Part shown: piece by piece, positions 45,770 to 54,155 of the stretch
How the letters are laid out: the number at the start of each line of letters is the position of its first letter
Numbering within the stretch: the stretch's first letter is position 1
Assembly: GCF_002872255.1 (NCBI RefSeq)
Contig: NZ_NIPR01000013.1
Span: 1 to 64,000 of the forward strand
Source of the DNA: Companilactobacillus nuruki
Lineage (GTDB): Bacteria > Bacillota > Bacilli > Lactobacillales > Lactobacillaceae
DNA: 64,000 nt
Direction of reading: 5' to 3'
The notes under the pieces: model-generated
Databases searched by the model: none
Told to the model about the DNA's origin: nothing
Seen by the model: only the letters and a program-made list of their open reading frames with translations
Position numbers and translations under genes: made by a program

Positions 45770-45794
45770 GTATTCTTAACGTAATTAAGAATAC
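45770..45794. promoter_or_regulatory. Perfect inverted repeat before the membrane protein gene
   Basis: GTATTCTTAA and TTAAGAATAC are perfect 10-bp arms with a CGTAA centre, 33 bp before ATG 45827. A further TTAAGAA half-site lies near 45740. It could be an operator or a transcript hairpin. Confidence 0.45.
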
Positions 45795-45826
45795 ATTGCA
45801 TGTATCAAAGGAAGGTATCACATTTT

Positions 45827-47527
45827 ATGCAATTCTCACTGTTACGCAACAAGAACTATAAAAAAATTTTAATTTTTACTTTTACTGTTTTGCTTTTCTT
45901 AGCTGTAAGTTTTTTAGTCATTTATCAAACGAATTTTGCCCAAGGAAAAGTTTGGTCATATTTGGAAAGTGGCGATGATCGATTTCAAATGATGAGGATT
46001 GAGGGACTATATCATTCTTTGCAACGGCATCAATTTTTTCCCTTAGTAAATATGTCTTTTATGGGTGGGTTTGGTTATATAGTTAATGTTTTCTACTCAG
46101 ATTTTGTTCTATATCCAGCGGCGTTTTTTAGACTGATGGGTCTCACCAGTGCACAAACTTTAGGTATGTATTATCTATTGGTTAATTTTTTAACGTTTGG
46201 TGTTTCTTTTCTTTGTTTCTATAAGGTAAGTCACAAATATATTAATAGTTTAGTCTTTAGCTTTGTTTATACGCTGTCAACGTATCGCCTATACGATGTA
46301 TTATTTCGACATGATTTAAGTGAAGTTGGAGCCATGTTATTTTTGCCAATAGCGATTTTAGGGATTTATCAAATCTTTTATGGGAATAAAAATGAATGGC
46401 TTTATTTAGCTTTTGGGATGACTGGGATTGTTTATTCACAGGCTATTTCTCCGATTTTGATGATAATTTTTATTATTATCGTTGCACTATGTCAAATACC
46501 AGAATTGCGTGAGAATCCTCAAAGATTATTGTCCTTATTATGGGCCACAATTATATCTGGGTTACTAAGCTTAGCTTATTTTTTGCCAATGTTTCAACAA
46601 ATGAGTCATACACAATTTGTTTTTAATACGTCTCAGAATATTTTGAATAACGGAAGTTCAGATCTGACGGATACAATCAGTTGGGGGGGGAATAATGATG
46701 TTGAACAACCGAACGTTGGCTTAGTTTTAGTACTGGCTGCAATTATTATCATGATCGTTCAAACTAAGATTAAAAATAAAGCCGTTCGTCACTTTTCCTT
46801 AATTGGCATTGGACTCTTGATTTGCAGTACAAATGTTTTTCCATGGTTTTTATTTAATAATACGATCTTAGGTGTTGTTAAATATACGTGGCATTGGAAT
46901 GTTCTAGTTACCATATTATTAGCCATCTTTGTAGCGGTTGATCCTTTAAATTTTCTTTCAGGAAAGTTTTCGAAACCATTATTGTTATTATTTGTATTTC
47001 TATTAGCAATTTCTGCAAGCTATCGTTTGGTTCAAGATGCTCCTTTACAATTGAATTCAGTTGAAGAGTATAATCAATTGGATTCTTATAATTTGGATCA
47101 GAATCGGAGTTTTTTACCTGTAGGAACTAGATTGAGTAGTTTACAGAGGATGTCTCACAAACCTAAAATTATAAGTGGACGAGCTGAAATAAGTGATTTT
47201 AAACAATACGGTACCCGAATGAGTTTTGATTTTAAAAAAGCCAAGCATGCTAAAATTGATGTTCCGCTAATCGCTTATTATGGATTCCAATCGTCCCAAT
47301 CTAAAGGGCAGGTTTCAAAACTAAAGGTTGATGTTAGGAATAATAATTTAGCACAAGTTAAAATTAATGGTAGTGGGAAAGTAGTTATAGATTATTTTGA
47401 GACTACAACTCAAAAAGTGACACGTAGGATTTCATTTTTATCGCTACTAATTGTCGTAGCTCTTCTATTTATTAATAAGTTGAATTTGGTAGATTTTAAA
47501 AAGATAGAGGGTATTAGATCAAAATAA
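45827..47527 (+). CDS. Polytopic membrane protein, GT-C/YfhO-like
   Basis: 566 residues from ATG 45827 (AAAGGAAGG ahead). At least ten hydrophobic helices; the early DDRFQMMRIEG, after a first loop, matches the DxD-like site of GT-C glycosyltransferases and YfhO-type proteins. YRLYDVLFRHDLSEVGAML is another conserved-looking loop. A C-terminal extracytoplasmic domain follows (about 410-540). Possibly glycosylates a wall or lipoteichoic polymer. The methyltransferase gene is 25 bp downstream. Confidence 0.65.
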   Translation: MQFSLLRNKNYKKILIFTFTVLLFLAVSFLVIYQTNFAQGKVWSYLESGDDRFQMMRIEGLYHSLQRHQFFPLVNMSFMGGFGYIVNVFYSDFVLYPAAFFRLMGLTSAQTLGMYYLLVNFLTFGVSFLCFYKVSHKYINSLVFSFVYTLSTYRLYDVLFRHDLSEVGAMLFLPIAILGIYQIFYGNKNEWLYLAFGMTGIVYSQAISPILMIIFIIIVALCQIPELRENPQRLLSLLWATIISGLLSLAYFLPMFQQMSHTQFVFNTSQNILNNGSSDLTDTISWGGNNDVEQPNVGLVLVLAAIIIMIVQTKIKNKAVRHFSLIGIGLLICSTNVFPWFLFNNTILGVVKYTWHWNVLVTILLAIFVAVDPLNFLSGKFSKPLLLLFVFLLAISASYRLVQDAPLQLNSVEEYNQLDSYNLDQNRSFLPVGTRLSSLQRMSHKPKIISGRAEISDFKQYGTRMSFDFKKAKHAKIDVPLIAYYGFQSSQSKGQVSKLKVDVRNNNLAQVKINGSGKVVIDYFETTTQKVTRRISFLSLLIVVALLFINKLNLVDFKKIEGIRSK

Positions 47528-47552
47528 AAATTTTATTTGGAAAAGAGAAATT

Positions 47553-48305
47553 ATGGATTATACAAAGTACAATTCAAAAATAATTGATCAATGGGTTGAA
47601 GACGGCTGGGAATGGGGAAAGCCAATCAGTCATGAAGAATATCTTAAGGCCAAACAAGGAGATTTTAAGATAGTCTTAACACCCACAAAATCCGTCCCTA
47701 AGGATTGGTTTCCCAACCCTATGGAAGGACAAAGAATTCTCGGATTAGCTGCTGGTGGAGGTCAACAGATGCCAATTTTGAGTACCTTGGGTGCTAGTTG
47801 TACTGTATTTGATTATTCGCAAAAACAACTCGATGCTGAAAAAATGGTGGCAAAAAGAGAAGGATATGATATTGAAATCATTCGTGGCGATATGACTAAG
47901 TTGTTACCTTTTGAAGAAGAAAGTTTTGACATGATAATTCAACCAGTTGCTAATAGTTATATTGAAAATGTGCAACATGTTTGGGATGAAAGTTTTCGTA
48001 TTTTGAAAAAAGGCGGTCGTCTTTTGGTCGGCTTAGACAATGGTATTAATTATATTTTTGATAAATCAGAAACAAAATTATATCGCCCTTTACCTTATAA
48101 TCCACTGAAAGATTCCTCAGTTAGTAAGGATTTTCCTTTAGAAGAAGAGGGAGTTCAATTTTCACATACGTTGGATGAACAGATTCGAGGCCAGATCAAG
48201 GCTGGCTTTCAGATTGTTGATTTGTATGAAGACTACAATAGTGAAGGAAAACTTCGCGATTATAATATTCCTACATTTTGGGCCAGCTATTCAATTAAAA
48301 AGTAA
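47553..48305 (+). CDS. Class I SAM-dependent methyltransferase
   Basis: 250 residues. SAM-site motif ILGLAAGGGQQMP (about 62-74), FDYSQKQLD, RGDMTKLLPFEEESFDMI and RILKKGGRLLVGL are in normal order. No substrate domain is evident. AAAGAG precedes ATG 47553. Substrate unknown. Confidence 0.85.
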   Translation: MDYTKYNSKIIDQWVEDGWEWGKPISHEEYLKAKQGDFKIVLTPTKSVPKDWFPNPMEGQRILGLAAGGGQQMPILSTLGASCTVFDYSQKQLDAEKMVAKREGYDIEIIRGDMTKLLPFEEESFDMIIQPVANSYIENVQHVWDESFRILKKGGRLLVGLDNGINYIFDKSETKLYRPLPYNPLKDSSVSKDFPLEEEGVQFSHTLDEQIRGQIKAGFQIVDLYEDYNSEGKLRDYNIPTFWASYSIKK

Positions 48306-48332
48306 TAAAATTGTATAAATTTTTTCTGTATT

Positions 48333-48892
48333 AAGTTTAGTTAGAGTGTAAGTGCTTGTCGCCCTCCACAAAAATTGAAATTCGGCCGGAACGCTATGGA
48401 CACGACTTGAAACTCACGCAAAAAACGCGTGATTTCCAAGCTCGGTCTTTTACTAAGCGGGAAAATCATTCGCTAAGTAAAATTTCATAGCTGAGCCGAT
48501 TTCAATTTTTGTTCCGGGCTATACAACTGTTGTATATATTGTTATTAAAATAATTTCAATTTATCTAAATAAATAGACTGCATTATATTTAAGAAGCGTA
48601 GTTAAAGTTAATACAGTATATTTTTTTGTATATTTTAAAAACTTAGAATAAATTTATTTACACTTGATGCAATATTAAATTTAAAAAGTCAATAGCCATC
48701 TAGCACGCAACGGAGAAAGGACGATTTCAGGAGTGAAATTTTTGTTAACAGCTTGCTGGTTACAAAAAGCCCAGATTTTGAGACAGTTCGCAGAATTGGC
48801 TTAAAACTGTGGCCACTCCGTTCCAAATCGTTCCTTTCGCAGTGGAGTGCGGCATCCATTCCATACCTAGCACTTACACTCTAACTAAGCTT
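48333..48892. mobile_element. MITE-like structured repeat element with terminal inverted repeats
   Basis: A 560-bp gene-free element. 24-bp terminal inverted repeats at 48333-48356 and 48869-48892 differ at one position; their shared inner core includes TTAGAGTGTAAGTGCT. Inside are further inverted pairs: AAAAATTGAAAT with ATTTCAATTTTT (near 48371 and 48501), TTTTACTAAGCG with CGCTAAGTAAAA (near 48449 and 48472), GAAAGGACGATTT with AAATCGTTCCTTTC (near 48715 and 48826), and TTTTTGTTAACAGC with GCTGGTTACAAAAA. No transposase, no credible ORF and no clear target-site duplication were found. It lies between a methyltransferase gene and a terminator. Confidence 0.65.
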
Positions 48893-48894
48893 GA

Positions 48895-48950
48895 AGTAAA
48901 AAAATACGATCCAGCAACTATTCATAGTCACTGGATCGTATTTTTTTATT
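48895..48950. terminator. Bidirectional-type terminator
   Basis: AATACGATCCAGCAACTATT and AATAGTCACTGGATCGTATT-like arms. Serves the convergent minus-strand CorC-like gene. Related upper stem to those at 16875 and 41356. Confidence 0.85.
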
Positions 48951-50337
48951 ATTCTTTTAAATCGTCGACATCTGTTAATGAAGCTAGATTATCTTGCTTG
49001 GTAACGGCAGTTTTATCAATTTTAACTTTAAACCAATTAACGAAACCATGATCGAATTCAACAACTTCAAACTTGAAATTACCGAGTTCGATTTTAGAAC
49101 CATTTTGTAAATCAGGATATTTTTCAATCAGATAACCACCAACAGTGATGATATCTGAATTCTGGAATTCTTTTACATCGGTTCTGAAGTAACGTTCAAA
49201 ATCGTATAAGGTAGTTTTACCAGAGACATTATAAGAATCGTCTTCATTTTTAACGATGTACTCATCAGAGACATCATCAATTTCATCTTTAACTGTTCCA
49301 AATAATTCTTCATAAATATCCTTATCGGTGACGATACCACTAGTCCCACCGTATTCATCGACAACGACTACAATAGGAGTTTGCTTCTTGATCATCTTGG
49401 ATAGAATGTCTTGGATAGGCATTGTCTCGGGAACAGTATTAACTGATCTCAAAATACGACTGATACCAACATCTCCATCAACTTGATTTTGACGAACAAT
49501 ATCGTAAGCATAAACATAGCCAAGGACTTTATCTTTATCATTATCTGCAACGACTGGGAACCTTGAGAAACCTTGTTGTAAGTAGTCTTTAATAACATCT
49601 TTAACTTTGTCGGTAATATCAACAACATAAAGACTGGTTCTATCGACCATAATATCTTTTGCAACTTTATCGTTTAGTTCGAACGCACGTTGCATAAAAA
49701 TAACATCGTCTGGCTCCATATCGCCACCTTTGATTGACGATTTGGAAAGTCTAAGGATCTCTGACTGGGAGAAAACCTCATTTTCTGAATCAGCTGGTTT
49801 CATACCCATCAGACGAACAATTCCTGATGCGGAAACATTTAATAACCAAACAAATGGATATACAGCGAGATGGAAAAATCGTAGCGGTGTAACGACCAAC
49901 ATTAATGTTGGCATAGGTAAATCAATAGCAATATTTTTAGGTACGATTTCAGTTAAAACAACCTCCAAATATGTTAGTAATAAAACACCAATAATTGAAC
50001 TCAAAGCGTGTAAACCACTACTGCCACCGGCAGAGATATGAACAACACCAAATACTTCAACCAGTAGATATTCAATAGTACTCTCACCGATCCAACCTAA
50101 GATGATACCAGCAATACTTGTACCAACTTGAGTTGTCGATAGATATTCGTTTAGATTGTTGACCATCATTAAAGCACGTTGAAGCTTCTTTTTGTTACCA
50201 GTACCCTTTTGAATTGCATCTTCTAGTTGACTAGCTCTGGTTTGGACTAAAGCAAATTCAGCCGCCACAAAGAAGAAAGCAAAAATAAAGGTTATCAGTA
50301 TGATAATAAAATTTGTTGTAATTGTAGAACTTGACAA
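48949..50337 (-). CDS. CNNM/CorC-HlyC-type membrane protein (hemolysin family)
   Basis: 462 residues. A TTG start at 50337 is chosen, since AAAGGGGAA lies upstream and the -10 TATAAT (50371-50376) excludes the frame start at 50382. A DUF21/CNNM domain with about four helices (1-190), paired CBS domains (about 205-330: MVDRTSLYVVDI..., QGFSRFPVV, TPIVVVVDEYGGTSGIVTDKDIYEE) and a C-terminal CorC_HlyC domain. Family members affect Mg2+ or Co2+ homeostasis; 'hemolysin' is a legacy name. Confidence 0.87.
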   Translation of the reverse strand: MSSSTITTNFIIILITFIFAFFFVAAEFALVQTRASQLEDAIQKGTGNKKKLQRALMMVNNLNEYLSTTQVGTSIAGIILGWIGESTIEYLLVEVFGVVHISAGGSSGLHALSSIIGVLLLTYLEVVLTEIVPKNIAIDLPMPTLMLVVTPLRFFHLAVYPFVWLLNVSASGIVRLMGMKPADSENEVFSQSEILRLSKSSIKGGDMEPDDVIFMQRAFELNDKVAKDIMVDRTSLYVVDITDKVKDVIKDYLQQGFSRFPVVADNDKDKVLGYVYAYDIVRQNQVDGDVGISRILRSVNTVPETMPIQDILSKMIKKQTPIVVVVDEYGGTSGIVTDKDIYEELFGTVKDEIDDVSDEYIVKNEDDSYNVSGKTTLYDFERYFRTDVKEFQNSDIITVGGYLIEKYPDLQNGSKIELGNFKFEVVEFDHGFVNWFKVKIDKTAVTKQDNLASLTDVDDLKE

Positions 50338-50509
50338 TATATGATTTCCCCTTTTATTCTTGTAAGACGAATTATACACCAAAGAAAAACCGACTGTATC
50401 GGCTAAGAGTAAATATTTTTATTTTTTACACCTATTCTTTAGTATATCTAATTTAAAGGTTAAAATATACCAAGGACAACTTTAAATTAAGAGCGTTATA
50501 ATTTTGTGG

Positions 50510-50538
50510 TTGAAGTTGGCAATCATTATTTTTATAAT
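50510..50538 (+). promoter_or_regulatory. Promoter of the RacA-like gene
   Basis: TTGAAG (50510-50515), 17 bp spacer, TATAAT (50533-50538). Confidence 0.65.
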
Positions 50539-50570
50539 GAAGAGAATGAAACAACCTTGGGGGAATCCTT

Positions 50571-51131
50571 TTGAGTAAAGTAAAAACGAATAATTTATTA
50601 ACTCCTGCACAAGCTGCTAAAGATTTGGGGATAAGTGTCGCTACATTGCGTAAATATTCTTTGATAGTTGAGCGTACGACTGAGAATAGCAAATATTTTG
50701 AACGCAATAGTCAGAATAATCGCTTATATACTCAAAAAAATATCGAAGACTTCAAAGAAATGGTCAAACTAAGTCATGGTCCTAAAATGACTTTGGAAAC
50801 ATCGGCTGCTCAGATATATCCAACCACTGATGCAAAGGATAAGACAGAGACCAAACAAAGTGATGAGATCACTGAGTTGCAGACGACAGTTTCTAAATTA
50901 GAATCTGAAAATAAAAAAAGAGAACTAAAGATCAAAGATTTACAAGAAGAGCTTGCCGATGTTCAAAAATCAAAAGAAGAATTACAAGTTGAATTAGATA
51001 CTTTGAAGCAACAAGCTGAAGAAAAAATTGAAAATAATGATCCAAAAAAAGATGAAAATATTAAAGAACGTGTAAACGAAAAAGTTAATGATGATAAGAA
51101 GGGACATTGGTGGAACCGTTTCATGGGTTAA
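50571..51131 (+). CDS. MerR-type HTH with coiled coil (RacA-like)
   Basis: 186 residues from TTG 50571 (GGGGGAA ahead). N-terminal HTH (about 8-65, LTPAQAAKDLGISVATLRKYSLIVERT); a long heptad-repeat coiled coil (about 100-160, rich in Glu/Lys/Leu) and a short basic C terminus with WWNRFM. The layout is that of Bacillus RacA, a DNA-binding and pole-anchoring protein, rather than a typical MerR sensor. Function here is inferred only. Confidence 0.6.
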   Translation: MSKVKTNNLLTPAQAAKDLGISVATLRKYSLIVERTTENSKYFERNSQNNRLYTQKNIEDFKEMVKLSHGPKMTLETSAAQIYPTTDAKDKTETKQSDEITELQTTVSKLESENKKRELKIKDLQEELADVQKSKEELQVELDTLKQQAEEKIENNDPKKDENIKERVNEKVNDDKKGHWWNRFMG

Positions 51132-51171
51132 TCAACCAATTATGCCTATAACGTCAACCTTTTAAGTAATC

Positions 51172-51209
51172 GGGTCGTACCAAAATGTTATTTTGGGTGC
51201 GGCTTTTTT
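51172..51209 (+). terminator. Rho-independent terminator
   Basis: GTCGTACCAAAAT and ATTTTGGGTGCGGC arms around GTT, then T. Confidence 0.85.
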
Positions 51210-51254
51210 ATGTATAATTAGAACTTGTGAGAAGACAACTTAGGAGGATTAATT

Positions 51255-52160
51255 TTGAAATTAGCAATGATTGGGCTCGGTAAGATGGGTATTAATTTAA
51301 CCGAGAATTTGATTCGTAATGGTAATGAAGTGGTTGCTTTTGATTTAAGCGATGGAGCTAAAAATGATGCTTCGACCTTAGGTGCGCAAGTGAAAGATAA
51401 TTTGCAAGAAGCTGTTGAAGCTTTGAACACACCTCGTATTGTTTGGGTAATGTTACCAGCGGGGAACCCAACCAATGAAACAATCAATACCTTGAGTGAA
51501 ATTCTTGATGAAAACGACATTGTAATTGATGGCGGAAATTCATTTTACAAAGATTCATTGCAACATAATAAGATTTTAACTGATAAGAATATTAAATTCT
51601 TCGATGTTGGTACATCAGGCGGAATGAGTGGTGCTAATCGTGATGGAAACTTCATGATTGGTGGAGATGATGAAAAAACCTTTGAATATATTGAACCCAT
51701 TTTCAAAGGAATTGCTCAAACTGACGGTTATTTATATACAGGTAAAGCCGGAAGTGGTCATTATTTAAAAATGGTTCATAACGGTATTGAATATGGAATG
51801 ATGCAGGCCATTGCCGAAGGTTTTGACGTGCTAGAGCATAGCCAATTTGATTATGACAATGAAGCAGTTGCTAAAGTCTGGGAACATGGTTCGGTTATTC
51901 GTGGATGGTTGATGGAATTAACTCAATCTGCATTTTCAAAAGATCCTAAGTTAGATGAAATTAAAGGTGTTATGCATTCATCTGGTGAGGGCAAGTGGAC
52001 TTTAGACGAGGCTTTGAGGTTGCAAGTTCCAACGCCAGTTATCGCCGCATCGTTAATGATGCGTTATCGTTCACTTGAGGATGATACTTTTACAGGAAAA
52101 GTTGTGGCGGCATTACGTAAAGAATTTGGTGGCCACGCCGTTGAAAGTAAAAAAGATTAA
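51255..52160 (+). CDS. 6-phosphogluconate dehydrogenase (decarboxylating), short YqeC type
   Basis: 301 residues from TTG 51255 (AGGAGGAT ahead). MIGLGKMGINLTENLIRNG gives the Rossmann glycine motif; DGGNSFYKDS, TSGGMSGAN, and the catalytic Lys in YLKMVHNGIEYGMMQ are in normal order. At about 300 residues it is the short (YqeC/GntZ-like, often NAD-preferring) form, not the 470-residue GndA. It decarboxylates 6-phosphogluconate to ribulose-5-P. Confidence 0.88.
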   Translation: MKLAMIGLGKMGINLTENLIRNGNEVVAFDLSDGAKNDASTLGAQVKDNLQEAVEALNTPRIVWVMLPAGNPTNETINTLSEILDENDIVIDGGNSFYKDSLQHNKILTDKNIKFFDVGTSGGMSGANRDGNFMIGGDDEKTFEYIEPIFKGIAQTDGYLYTGKAGSGHYLKMVHNGIEYGMMQAIAEGFDVLEHSQFDYDNEAVAKVWEHGSVIRGWLMELTQSAFSKDPKLDEIKGVMHSSGEGKWTLDEALRLQVPTPVIAASLMMRYRSLEDDTFTGKVVAALRKEFGGHAVESKKD

Positions 52161-52184
52161 AACATAGCTGATATGTAATAACAA

Positions 52185-52230
52185 AATAAGACCTAGTGGC
52201 CATTGAAAATGCTCACTAGGTCTTATTTTT
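52185..52230. terminator. Terminator with ACCTAGTGGC stem
   Basis: AAAATAAGACCTAGTG and CACTAGGTCTTATTTT arms. It ends the dehydrogenase gene. A related CTAGTGG motif is seen at 29251. Confidence 0.88.
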
Positions 52231-52302
52231 TAATCAATAATATTTTTGTGTCAAACCTTTAAAGAAGTTATAATTTTTTGATCTGGAAAGGAAATGATTG
52301 CA

Positions 52303-52719
52303 ATGAAAAAAAGAGGAGAAGTATTTTTATTTTTATTTGTAGGGGCATTTTTTGGTAGTGATCTGAGATATTTGGAAAGCTTAATATTTAAAACTAGCCA
52401 CGGTTTTCCTCTTGGCACATTGGTTGCTAACTTGAGTGGAGCTCTCATTTTGCCATTTTTAATTCATTATTTGCAGGACCGTTATAAGCTTTCCTCAAAG
52501 GTGGTTTTGAGTTTAAGTACTGGAGTATTAGGTTCATATACTACTTTTTCAACATTTACTGCGGATACTTATCGCTTGCTTGAAAATGAACAATGGGTGG
52601 CTTTGTTACTATACTTAACCTTAACGATCGTAGGGGGATTTGCCTTGGCTCTGTTGGGAAACTATTGGGCGGCTACTCAAGCTTTTAATGATTATGTTAA
52701 AAGGGGTAAGAAAGAATGA
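52303..52719 (+). CDS. crcB: CrcB/Fluc fluoride channel subunit 1
   Basis: 138 residues from ATG 52303 (AAAGGA ahead; the ATG at 52294 is too close). Four helices; GTLVANLSGALILPF and GVLGSYTTFSTFTADT are the family signatures. Two-gene fluoride exporters form an antiparallel heterodimer. It overlaps the second crcB by 4 bases. No fluoride riboswitch sequence is evident upstream. Confidence 0.9.
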   Translation: MKKRGEVFLFLFVGAFFGSDLRYLESLIFKTSHGFPLGTLVANLSGALILPFLIHYLQDRYKLSSKVVLSLSTGVLGSYTTFSTFTADTYRLLENEQWVALLLYLTLTIVGGFALALLGNYWAATQAFNDYVKRGKKE

Positions 52720-53060
52720 CAAATTTCTTATTAGTTGGATTGGGTGCTTCCATTGGAGCATTTTTGAGAAATGAATTTACTTTGCAACAATCAAAGTTAA
52801 AGATTGATTTCCCAATCATTACGTTATTAATAAATATTTCAGGTGCATTACTTTTAGGAATTTTAACTGCACAAATTCATAATGGTGCGATATTATTATT
52901 GCTAGGGACTGGATTCTGTGGTGGCTTTACCACCTATGGAACGTTCAATATGGAATTAAGTCAGTTGTGGTTTCAACACCGTTTAGGTCGTTGCTTTATC
53001 TACTTTTTATTGACTTATATATTTGGTATATTAGGTTTTATCGTTGGAATTCACATTTAG
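52716..53060 (+). CDS. crcB: CrcB/Fluc fluoride channel subunit 2
   Basis: 114 residues, overlapping the first by ATGA. TLLINISGALLLGILT and GTGFCGGFTTYGTFNME are the matching signatures, with opposite predicted topology in a heterodimer. Paired with crcB1 to export fluoride. Confidence 0.9.
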   Translation: MTNFLLVGLGASIGAFLRNEFTLQQSKLKIDFPIITLLINISGALLLGILTAQIHNGAILLLLGTGFCGGFTTYGTFNMELSQLWFQHRLGRCFIYFLLTYIFGILGFIVGIHI

Positions 53061-53071
53061 GAGATAATAAA

Positions 53072-53494
53072 ATGCAAATGAAGGAACAAATATGGAACGA
53101 GAGTTTCCGACCGGGAATTATCTCTTCAACTAAGTTATACTTTCAGGATTTGTTTGTTGGTGCCAAAAGAATGAGCCGTAAAGATTTTTGGTGGGGCTAT
53201 TTTGGTATGACAATTGTGGCATGTCTCATTATTTCAGTATTAGGTTTTGCCATTACTAGAATGCCAGTTAATGATTATTATTGGAGTTCAATTTTAGGAG
53301 TGGCCTTAGCAATTACTTTAGGTTATTATTGGATATCAGTTTTTACAGCCATGATTAGAAGATTACATGATCGTAAGTTGCGTGGTTGGTGGATATTGAT
53401 TAGTTTGGTTCCTTTTATTGGGGATATTGCACTATTGATCTTACTTTGTCTGCCACAACGTGATTTCGGTAATAGGTGGCCTAAGAGTCTATAA
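53072..53494 (+). CDS. DUF805 membrane protein
   Basis: 140 residues from ATG 53072 (TTAGGAGA ahead). SRKDFWWGYFGM and RRLHDRKLRGWWILISLVPFIG are DUF805 signatures, with three to four helices. 11 bases after crcB2, so it may be cotranscribed; function unknown. Confidence 0.87.
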   Translation: MQMKEQIWNESFRPGIISSTKLYFQDLFVGAKRMSRKDFWWGYFGMTIVACLIISVLGFAITRMPVNDYYWSSILGVALAITLGYYWISVFTAMIRRLHDRKLRGWWILISLVPFIGDIALLILLCLPQRDFGNRWPKSL

Positions 53495-53513
53495 TTATTT
53501 ATAGTTTCTAACT

Positions 53514-53565
53514 TACGAAACAAGGCGTATTTTGTTTTAGACAAAGTGCTTTGTTTCGTTTTTTT
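53514..53565 (+). terminator. Rho-independent terminator
   Basis: ACGAAACAAGGC and GCTTTGTTTCGT arms, then T. It lies just before yedK. Confidence 0.82.
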
Positions 53566-53577
53566 GGAGGAATTTGT

Positions 53578-54144
53578 ATGTGTGGACGCTATATGTTTCA
53601 ACCAGATAGAAATCCGGAGATCAAAAGGATCTATCAATTAGCAATTGATAATGGATATGATCCCAAAACGGGGGAGGTTTTTCCTACTGATGAAACAGCT
53701 CTAATAATTGCTGGTCAAAAACAAGTACAGGTTGTTGGAATGAATTGGGGATTTTCAGGTTTTAAAGCAGGACAATCAATTATAAATGCTCGTTCTGAAA
53801 CCGTTATGCAAAAACAAATGTTTGCAGATTCTTTTCAAAAGCGGCGTTGTGTATACCCTACTACAGGATTTTTTGAATGGAATAAGTCTAAACAGAAGTA
53901 CAAATTTAATTTTAGTAATGATCCGGAAACTTTATTTATTGCTGGCTGTTATAATTATTTTGACAATGTGCCACGGAGCATCCTATTCACAACCCAGCCA
54001 AATGAATCTATGATTAAAGTACATGATCGAATGCCTTTGATTTTGTCTAAAAGCCAAATTAATGCTTGGATTTATGACAATGATTTTGCAGCTAAGTTTT
54101 TAAAGAATGATATGCCACAGTTAGTATCTCAAGAGGAAAAATAA
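53578..54144 (+). CDS. yedK: YedK/HMCES abasic-site-processing protein
   Basis: 188 residues from ATG 53578 (GGAGGA ahead). Catalytic Cys2 after Met removal (MCGR), NARSET (Asn), TTGFFEW (Glu) and VHDRMP (His) give the full SRAP-domain set. It forms DNA-protein crosslinks at abasic sites in single-stranded DNA to protect replication forks. An upstream in-frame start at 53551 lies in the terminator and is rejected. Confidence 0.93.
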   Translation: MCGRYMFQPDRNPEIKRIYQLAIDNGYDPKTGEVFPTDETALIIAGQKQVQVVGMNWGFSGFKAGQSIINARSETVMQKQMFADSFQKRRCVYPTTGFFEWNKSKQKYKFNFSNDPETLFIAGCYNYFDNVPRSILFTTQPNESMIKVHDRMPLILSKSQINAWIYDNDFAAKFLKNDMPQLVSQEEK

Positions 54145-54155
54145 GGTGTTTTTTA

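Noticed and set aside
48809-49051. An 80-codon plus-strand frame running out of the repeat element
   Set aside because: It crosses the terminal repeat and a terminator into the antisense of the CorC-like gene. No RBS; a chance frame.
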